This document shows positions 12,383 to 16,875 of a DNA stretch of 16,875 nucleotides, piece by piece (position 1 is the first letter of the stretch; the number at the start of each line of letters is the position of its first letter). The notes beneath the pieces are model-generated. The model was given only the letters and a program-made list of their open reading frames with translations. It searched no databases and was not told the origin of the DNA. This stretch comes from CAXYVX01 sp049297855 (GTDB lineage: Bacteria > Patescibacteriota > Saccharimonadia > Saccharimonadales > Saccharimonadaceae). The translations under genes were made by a program, and so were the position numbers. Location of the stretch: assembly GCA_049297855.1 (NCBI GenBank), contig JBAQVB010000030.1, positions 1 through 16,875 of the forward strand. Direction: 5' to 3'.

Positions 12383-13564
12383 TTAGCCATTCATTCGCTT
12401 TCGTCCTTTGGGACTCATGCGCAGCATCAGCAACTCACGTCCAACAATTTGGTCGTCGCGCCGATAGACCAAATTTTTCAGCGCGTTCATTTGCGTAAAA
12501 CCCAACTTTTCGAGCTCACGTATCAGTGGCAAATGCGTCGTTTTGCCCCGAACTTTCCAGCACGGCACGGCAACGCAAATTCCCGTTTGATCGTCAGCTT
12601 GCTTTGCCAAATTAACCAAGAATTCACGGATGATGTGGTCACACGTATTAATATTTTCGCGCAATTTCGTTTCGGGCGGATCGGTCGCGTACGGCTGTCC
12701 GAGGTAAGTTTCCGAAGCCGCGAAATCAAACTTCGACCACTGAAAATTTGTTGCGTCGCCGACCGCGATTTGACGCGTAAAATCGCGATTATCACCCAAC
12801 TCGCGCCCGAATTTACGCGATAACCAATCCAAGTTTTCGCGCGTGTAATCGATCATGCGCGGTTCAATATCGGTGCCGTAAACCGCGCCGCCCATCAGTG
12901 CGAATTCCTGCAAAACCACGCCGGTGCCACAAAACGGATCGAGCAAAATCCGGCCACCTAAATCGCGTTTTGATCCGATCGCCAAATTGATAATTGTTTG
13001 CGCCAACTTCGGCGGCAACATGCCGACCCGCGCATCGCGTCGTGGCCGGTCGCGATCGCGAAAAGTGTAGCTGGTGATGTTTTGCACGTAAACCGTTTGC
13101 GCGACGTAATGCCCAGCCAAAATGATTTCAGCTTTGCGCGTACTCGATCCGGTCAATTTGTTGTGCAACACACTGGCGGAATTGAGCGTGTTTTCACCAC
13201 GTGGCCGCGGAATTTCACGAAAGCCGCCCCGGTGTTCAGCACGGATTTTAGCTTCAATTTGCGCCAATTTAGCCGACGCAATTGCGCGATTATACGACGA
13301 CAAACCGAGCGTCAATTTACCATCGTTTGGCAAATGATTAATAATAATTTCCGCCAAATAATCAGCTGAAAAATCGGCCGCTTCGCCGAACACGCGCGCC
13401 ACTTTGATAATCGATCCGAGGCGCGCCAAAGGAAAATCCGTCACTACATCCGCGTCAACCGCCGCCACATCACGTGAGATTTCGTGAACATGACCAACAC
13501 CAAACACCGACGCGATTTCCGCCAGGCTGATTTCCGGCTGTCGACCCAAAATGAACAAATACAT
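12383..13564 (-). CDS. TRM11/TrmG10-like RNA methyltransferase
   Basis: 393 residues. An N-terminal THUMP-like region (about 1-165) is followed by the signature DRDRPRRDARVGMLPPKLAQTIINLA (split over about 170-195), motif I LLDPFCGTGVVLQE (about 207-220), and TDIEPRMIDYTRENL (about 231-245). These are typical of TRM11 and archaeal Trm-G10 guanosine-N2 methyltransferases acting on tRNA. The catalytic motif IV is normally DPPYG; here the corresponding place reads SETYLGQPY (about 284-292), so substrate or chemistry may differ. The last ten residues (MSPKGRKRMNG) are encoded by the copy of the 26-base hammerhead-related repeat. The ATG at 13564 has no ribosome binding site and is six bases after a TATAAT. 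Confidence 0.83.
   Translation of the reverse strand: MYLFILGRQPEISLAEIASVFGVGHVHEISRDVAAVDADVVTDFPLARLGSIIKVARVFGEAADFSADYLAEIIINHLPNDGKLTLGLSSYNRAIASAKLAQIEAKIRAEHRGGFREIPRPRGENTLNSASVLHNKLTGSSTRKAEIILAGHYVAQTVYVQNITSYTFRDRDRPRRDARVGMLPPKLAQTIINLAIGSKRDLGGRILLDPFCGTGVVLQEFALMGGAVYGTDIEPRMIDYTRENLDWLSRKFGRELGDNRDFTRQIAVGDATNFQWSKFDFAASETYLGQPYATDPPETKLRENINTCDHIIREFLVNLAKQADDQTGICVAVPCWKVRGKTTHLPLIRELEKLGFTQMNALKNLVYRRDDQIVGRELLMLRMSPKGRKRMNG
12393..12418 (-). repeat. 26-base repeat, copy 2, coding the methyltransferase C-terminus
   Basis: A near-identical copy (25 of 26) of 11283-11308. It keeps stem II, GAAA and the stem III 3' strand of a hammerhead, but the 5' core CUG, stem I and the matching stem III strand are absent, so it cannot form the ribozyme alone. 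Confidence 0.88.
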
Positions 13565-13570
13565 AGTTAC

Positions 13571-13576
13571 ATTATA
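13571..13576 (-). promoter_or_regulatory. -10 box for the leaderless methyltransferase mRNA
   Basis: TATAAT (13576-13571), then GTAACT, then ATG. The -35 match is poor, so the gene may also be read from the upstream regulator's promoter (42-base gap). Confidence 0.55.
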
Positions 13577-13606
13577 ACCGATTGTGACGAAATTATTTTA
13601 ATAAAT

Positions 13607-13990
13607 TTATTCCGCCATGTTCAGCTGGCGTTTGATTCGCGTCACCACATCGCCGATGACAACTTGGCTCTTGACCAAGAAATCGTCCGCACCGAGCTCT
13701 TTGGCGCGCTGTTCGTCCTTCGGTTGACTGAGCGCGGTCAACATGATGATGTGCGTGTTGCGCGTTTCCGGCGTTTGACGCAAAATGTCGAGCACGTCAA
13801 AACCATTCAGTTTCGGCATCATAACATCGAGCAAAACCAAATCCGGGTGAAACTTCACCGCCACCGCTAACGTGTCTTCGCCGTTATTAACGTGTTCCAC
13901 CTCAAATCCTTCGAGATCCAACCGCTGTTTGTAGACCGCCGCCAACGTTTCGTCATCCTCGACCAATAAAATTTTCCTCTTCGGCTCCAT
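13607..13990 (-). CDS. Stand-alone response regulator (CheY-like)
   Basis: 127 residues forming one receiver domain: D12-D13 (VEDD), phospho-acceptor D55 (LLDVMMPKLNGFDVL), T85 (MLTAL), K107 (DDFLVKS). No output domain and no kinase gene is adjacent; the sensorless kinase is 7 kb away. The frame continues upstream to 14083, but that part would overlap the divergent promoter region. The ATG at 13990 follows a -10 box by exactly six bases, so 13990 is chosen. The mRNA is probably leaderless. Confidence 0.9.
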   Translation of the reverse strand: MEPKRKILLVEDDETLAAVYKQRLDLEGFEVEHVNNGEDTLAVAVKFHPDLVLLDVMMPKLNGFDVLDILRQTPETRNTHIIMLTALSQPKDEQRAKELGADDFLVKSQVVIGDVVTRIKRQLNMAE

Positions 13991-13996
13991 GCCCAA

Positions 13997-14025
13997 ATTG
14001 TAGCAAACAAGTGGCCAAAACGCAA
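13997..14025 (-). promoter_or_regulatory. Promoter of the leaderless response regulator
   Basis: TTGCGT (14025-14020), 17-base spacer, TACAAT (14002-13997), then TTTGGGC overlapping up to the ATG. Standard spacing puts the start on the A of the ATG. It is back to back with the protease promoter. Confidence 0.7.
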
Positions 14026-14034
14026 GCGTGATCG

Positions 14035-14043
14035 TGCTATAAT
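14035..14043 (+). promoter_or_regulatory. Extended -10 promoter of the S41 protease
   Basis: TGC plus TATAAT (14038-14043), weak -35. It is divergent from the regulator promoter with the two -10 boxes about 35 bases apart, so one regulator could act on both. Confidence 0.65.
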
Positions 14044-14101
14044 GATTGCAACATGCGTGAGTCGGGGTTTCGGCCTCAGGCATAATTTAAGGAGGAATAA
14101 T

Positions 14102-15379
14102 ATGAAAGTCGATAGCCCACTATCAACCAATAATAATCAGACTCAACGCGTCGTGCGGATGATTCCACTCTGGCCGGCGCTGGTCACGCTAGTGATCGTG
14201 GCGGCGATATTTTATTTTCTAGGCACGCATTTTTCGAGTACCAACATCGGCGCGAGCGGCCTGAATTACGGCAAACTTGATCAAATTTACACTTCCCTAC
14301 AGCAAAAATACGTCGGCAAACTTGATAACCAAAAGTTAATCGACGGCGCGGCCAGCGGCATGGTCGACGCGTTGGGCGACCAATACACCGAATTTTTTAC
14401 CGCCGACCAGGCCAAACAATTTAACAGCGATCTCAACGGCACCTTGAGCGGCGTCGGCATTCAACTCGGCCAAAATGCCCAAGGTCAACTCAGCGTCATC
14501 GCACCGCTCGACCACACGCCAGCCAAAGCCGCCGGCATCCAGGCCGGCGATGTCATTAGCAAAATTAACGGCAAGGACAGCCTGACCATGAGCGCCGACG
14601 TGGCGTCCAACACTATCCGTGGCAAAGCCGGCACCACCGTCACTTTAACCATCATCCGAGCCGGTGCCAGTAAGGATTACAAATTGACGCGCGCCAACAT
14701 CACTGTGCCGTCAACCACTTGGAAAGTCAGTAACGACAACGGTCAAAGCTGGGCCAACAACGACGATCCGGCCTTCGCGCAAAAATTGACCACAGCCGGC
14801 GCGAACGGCATCGGCTACATTCGCATCTCGAGTTTCGCCGGCGACACGGCAAATCTATCCGCCCAAGCCGCCCAAGCCTTTGCCGGTGCCGGCGTCAAAA
14901 AAGTCATCCTCGATCTGCGCGGTAACGGTGGTGGCTACGTCGACGCAGCGCAATCGTTGGTCTCGCTCTGGCTACCACAAGGTGACGAAATCGTCAAAGA
15001 GCTCGGCAAAAATAACGCCTTGATTAGCAACGCCACGGCGACCGGTGATCCGACATTCGCCACCGGCACCAAAACCGTCGTGCTGATCGACGGCGGTTCG
15101 GCCTCGGCCTCAGAAATCACAGCGGCCGCCCTGCGCGACAACAAAGCCGCCACCTTGATAGGCACCAAATCCTACGGAAAAGGTTGCATGCAGGAATTGG
15201 TCAATCTGCAGGACGGCGCCCAGCTCAAAGTCACGGTCGCCAATTGGTACACCCCGGCCGGCAAAAACATCACCGGCCACGGCATCGCGCCGGACACGGT
15301 CGTGCCGATGAACGAGTCACAAATTAACAGTGGTGATGATGTGCAGCTGAAAGCCGCGGTGACGCAAGTCACAAAATAA
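14102..15379 (+). CDS. ctpA: C-terminal processing protease (CtpA, peptidase S41)
   Basis: 425 residues. An uncleaved-type N-terminal anchor (about 20-43, PLWPALVTLVIVAAIFYFL) puts the enzyme outside the membrane. An N-terminal helical region is followed by a PDZ domain (about 112-190, with LSGVGIQLG and AAGIQAGDVISKINGK), then the S41 protease core. The Ser/Lys dyad is S335 (GGSASASEI) and K360 (KSYGKGCMQE), and the core also has ILDLRGNGGGYV and a terminal GIAPDTVVP. Family members trim the C-termini of exported proteins and can control wall hydrolases. A CHAP hydrolase lies about 0.9 kb downstream on the other strand, but no link is shown. The start ATG at 14102 has AAGGAGG seven bases before it. 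Confidence 0.95.
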   Translation: MKVDSPLSTNNNQTQRVVRMIPLWPALVTLVIVAAIFYFLGTHFSSTNIGASGLNYGKLDQIYTSLQQKYVGKLDNQKLIDGAASGMVDALGDQYTEFFTADQAKQFNSDLNGTLSGVGIQLGQNAQGQLSVIAPLDHTPAKAAGIQAGDVISKINGKDSLTMSADVASNTIRGKAGTTVTLTIIRAGASKDYKLTRANITVPSTTWKVSNDNGQSWANNDDPAFAQKLTTAGANGIGYIRISSFAGDTANLSAQAAQAFAGAGVKKVILDLRGNGGGYVDAAQSLVSLWLPQGDEIVKELGKNNALISNATATGDPTFATGTKTVVLIDGGSASASEITAAALRDNKAATLIGTKSYGKGCMQELVNLQDGAQLKVTVANWYTPAGKNITGHGIAPDTVVPMNESQINSGDDVQLKAAVTQVTK

Positions 15380-15440
15380 ATCTCTACCGATCAACGGCTG
15401 ATGCTGACGAATATTGCAGACCGAACAATGCAAAAACCCA

Positions 15441-15478
15441 ATAAAAAAATAAGCGCCCGCTGATGTTGCCCGACGCTT
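15441..15478 (-). terminator. Rho-independent terminator of the 15508-16056 gene
   Basis: AAGCGTC pairs with GGCGCTT (15478-15472 with 15457-15451, one wobble), loop of 14 bases, then ATTTTTTTAT on the minus strand. It lies between two convergent genes. The plus-strand tail is a weaker T run, so it may only partly stop the protease transcript. Confidence 0.65.
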
Positions 15479-15507
15479 GTTTCTACGACGTTGATCTCAA
15501 CCAATCG

Positions 15508-16056
15508 CTAATTTTTCAAACTATTAGTTCGAGTGGCATCCAGTTTTGCCTGCAAATCGACTAACGTTCCCTCCATGTTTCGATGACGCACCAAAACGAC
15601 GCCTCCGGCCGCGTCCTCCTTGTCGGAAGCGATTTGTTCGTATGATCTAGCCTCTTGAGCTATGGCTTCTATCGCCTCGTCAAGGTTGTCTCGGTCAACC
15701 GTGTTTCCCGGATAACCCTTGCCACCGGCAATGCGACTAGCTTGAATTTGCGCATCGTTATCCAAGCGCCTAGGATAGGGCAAATTATTCCACGCTTTAC
15801 TACCGCGAATCTTATTGTCGGGATTGTGAGCATATTGATCATCGACCCAGCCTGATACGTTGTCCGGACATTCGCGAGCCGCCTGTAGAATCAATGCGCC
15901 CGCACGACGACATTGAGCCGCTATTTCATGATCTCTATCTCCCGCCTCAGCCATCGTCCTCGCCTGATCGATATCGTCAACCAATCGGTCACCAGATACG
16001 CCAGTCTGATTAACGTATTCTGTCTTTGTTATATTCCTTGGTCCTCGCTCCATCAT
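15508..16056 (-). CDS. Hypothetical soluble protein of 182 residues
   Basis: A charged, largely helical protein with no membrane helix. Features: an N-terminal RGPRNITKTEYVNQTGVSGDRLVDDIDQARTMAEAGDRDHEI region, two Cys (QCRRAG, ECPDN), a Gly/Asn/Tyr-rich middle (WVDDQYAHNPDN, KAWNNLPYP) and a C-terminal helical stretch. I do not recognise the family. The frame opens at 16122, but a TTGACA promoter lies across that region and transcription would start near 16097. I therefore take the ATG at 16056, 13 bases after AGGAAGG. Base composition is unlike that of the core genes. The gene sits beside a CHAP hydrolase on the same strand. Confidence 0.6.
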   Translation of the reverse strand: MMERGPRNITKTEYVNQTGVSGDRLVDDIDQARTMAEAGDRDHEIAAQCRRAGALILQAARECPDNVSGWVDDQYAHNPDNKIRGSKAWNNLPYPRRLDNDAQIQASRIAGGKGYPGNTVDRDNLDEAIEAIAQEARSYEQIASDKEDAAGGVVLVRHRNMEGTLVDLQAKLDATRTNSLKN

Positions 16057-16103
16057 TGTGGTGATATTCCCTTCCTGAGTTAATTTAATAAATAATGTAT
16101 ATC

Positions 16104-16132
16104 GGTATAACTCATGAGGCATAAAATGTCAA
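16104..16132 (-). promoter_or_regulatory. Promoter of the 15508-16056 gene
   Basis: TTGACA (16132-16127), 17-base spacer, TATACC (16109-16104). The -35 box is a perfect match. Confidence 0.6.
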
Positions 16133-16253
16133 TAACCTAAGTGGTCATGGTTGCGGAATTCGTCCATTGAAGTAGATGCAAATATCAAATCCTGCAGGAC
16201 GAAGTCCGACTCAACGTCATGGTCATCAATTAGTATTTTCTACTTGGTACTCT

Positions 16254-16875
16254 TTAAAAGTAAATATATACGCTAAACAGGCTGGCCGGAACTGTCATTG
16301 TAGAATAATGACCTGCTTCATCCCAGTTATATTGACTAACAGTAACCCAACCACCATTTACCGCTTCCACCCAGGCCGCGTGACCATAATAGCCGATATT
16401 CATGATTGCGACCGAACCAACCTTTGGCGTTGGACCTTCCGGAACGCGTCCAGCTAGATAACCAGGCCACTGAGAAGCGTTGCCATGTCCACCCATATAA
16501 GGCATATTACCATAGGTGCTATTAACCTTGTATGCAGCGTAGCTAACACATTCGCGATTATATAAGCCCCACGGATCAACCATCGAATCTTGCGCCGATC
16601 CACAATATGGATAACCGCCACCACACTGCGAATTCTGGCTTATGCCTATAGCAGGACTATGCGACACCTGGCGTGCAGAACCCGCGCCCGGATCCGGATT
16701 CGAACCTGCCACCGGCTGTGTGGGGTTTTGAGATGCTGCCTTTTGAACGGCCGCTGCCAGTGCGGCAGCATTCGTTTCTTTTTGCTTCTGTTTAAGCTGC
16801 GTATTATTGTTTTGTAAGCTAGTAATCTTAGTCGCTGCGGCTGTTTGGCTGCCCTTGCTTTGGTCCAAAAGTTGC
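16254..16875 (-). CDS. CHAP-domain peptidoglycan hydrolase, N-terminus outside window
   Basis: Only the C-terminal 206 residues are in the window; the frame remains open at 16875. The start of the visible part is Gln/Asn/Ala/Lys-rich and helical (coiled-coil like), followed by a Pro/Gly/Ser linker, then a CHAP amidase/endopeptidase domain: DPWGLYNRECVSYAAYKV, with the catalytic Cys in NREC, and GYYGHAAWVEAVNGGWVTVSQYNW, with the catalytic His in GHAAWV. This coiled coil plus CHAP layout is that of PcsB-like secreted wall hydrolases involved in cell division or in attacking other cells' walls. The signal peptide is not visible because of the truncation. It ends TAA at 16254-16256. The 16133-16253 interval holds only a GGAC-TTC-GTCC hairpin and nothing else recognised. 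Confidence 0.85.
   Translation of the reverse strand, partial: QLLDQSKGSQTAAATKITSLQNNNTQLKQKQKETNAAALAAAVQKAASQNPTQPVAGSNPDPGAGSARQVSHSPAIGISQNSQCGGGYPYCGSAQDSMVDPWGLYNRECVSYAAYKVNSTYGNMPYMGGHGNASQWPGYLAGRVPEGPTPKVGSVAIMNIGYYGHAAWVEAVNGGWVTVSQYNWDEAGHYSTMTVPASLFSVYIYF

Noticed and set aside
12208..12390. 60-codon ORF across the rpmA promoter and leader
   Set aside because: It overlaps the promoter and the start of rpmA in another frame and has no ribosome binding site. It is more likely a chance frame in the leader.
12393..12418. Second functional hammerhead ribozyme
   Set aside because: The upstream sequence lacks the CUG part of the core, a stem I hairpin and an ATTCGC strand for stem III. 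Only the 3' half is present and it is coding.
12215..12823. 202-codon plus-strand ORF
   Set aside because: Antisense shadow of the TRM11-like gene with low-information composition and no domain.
16190..16210. GGAC-GAA-GTCC hairpin as a hammerhead core or terminator
   Set aside because: The stem is only 4 bp, the order of arms does not fit a hammerhead stem II with GAAA, and there is no U-tract.

Overview
The window looks like a piece of a small-genome Patescibacteria (CPR) chromosome, most likely Saccharibacteria (TM7)-like. This is inferred from the dimer-type glycyl-tRNA synthetase, single-domain response regulators with a sensorless kinase, a type IV pilin with an S/T/P-rich leader, a CHAP-type wall hydrolase, very tight gene packing and many promoters lying directly on start codons. 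No marker gene fixes the taxon. TGA works as a normal stop in at least three genes here (xseB, the kinase and its regulator).

Layout. 1-960 (minus): a type IV pilin gene interrupted by an in-frame TGA and carrying a 9-G tract, followed in the same frame by a second, truncated pilin C-terminal module. 1091-2660 (minus): a DUF4868/KwaB-like protein and ribonuclease HI, each with a -10 box six bases before its start codon. 2701-2980: tRNA-Pro(CGG) and tRNA-Arg(GCG) with a shared promoter and a good terminator. 2997-4800: DUF488 protein and glyS. 4889-6773: a histidine kinase - response regulator - recO operon joined by ATGA overlaps. 6819-7538: a membrane-anchored protein. 7601-11209: an operon of a YbhN-like membrane protein, xseA, an unlisted 36-codon ORF with a strong ribosome binding site, xseB and a membrane-anchored FAM173-type methyltransferase. 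11221-11880: an accessory-looking unit with a 113/109-residue unknown protein, a hairpin at its mRNA 5' end, and a structured tail containing a type III hammerhead ribozyme-like motif. 11943-13990: rpmA (L27), a TRM11-like methyltransferase and a response regulator. 14102-15379 (plus): a CtpA/S41 protease. 15508-16875 (minus): an unknown 182-residue protein and the C-terminal part of a CHAP amidase.

The main points for a second look are: (i) the hammerhead-like RNA at 11282-11338, with a 26-base near-copy forming the 3' end of the methyltransferase gene 1110 bases away; (ii) a repeated leaderless-promoter layout, with the -10 hexamer exactly six bases before the start codon of five genes; (iii) the pilin locus with a poly-G tract, a nonsense codon and a duplicated C-terminal cassette; (iv) the small ORF bridging xseA and xseB. 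All calls come from reading the sequence and recalled family features. No database search was run.
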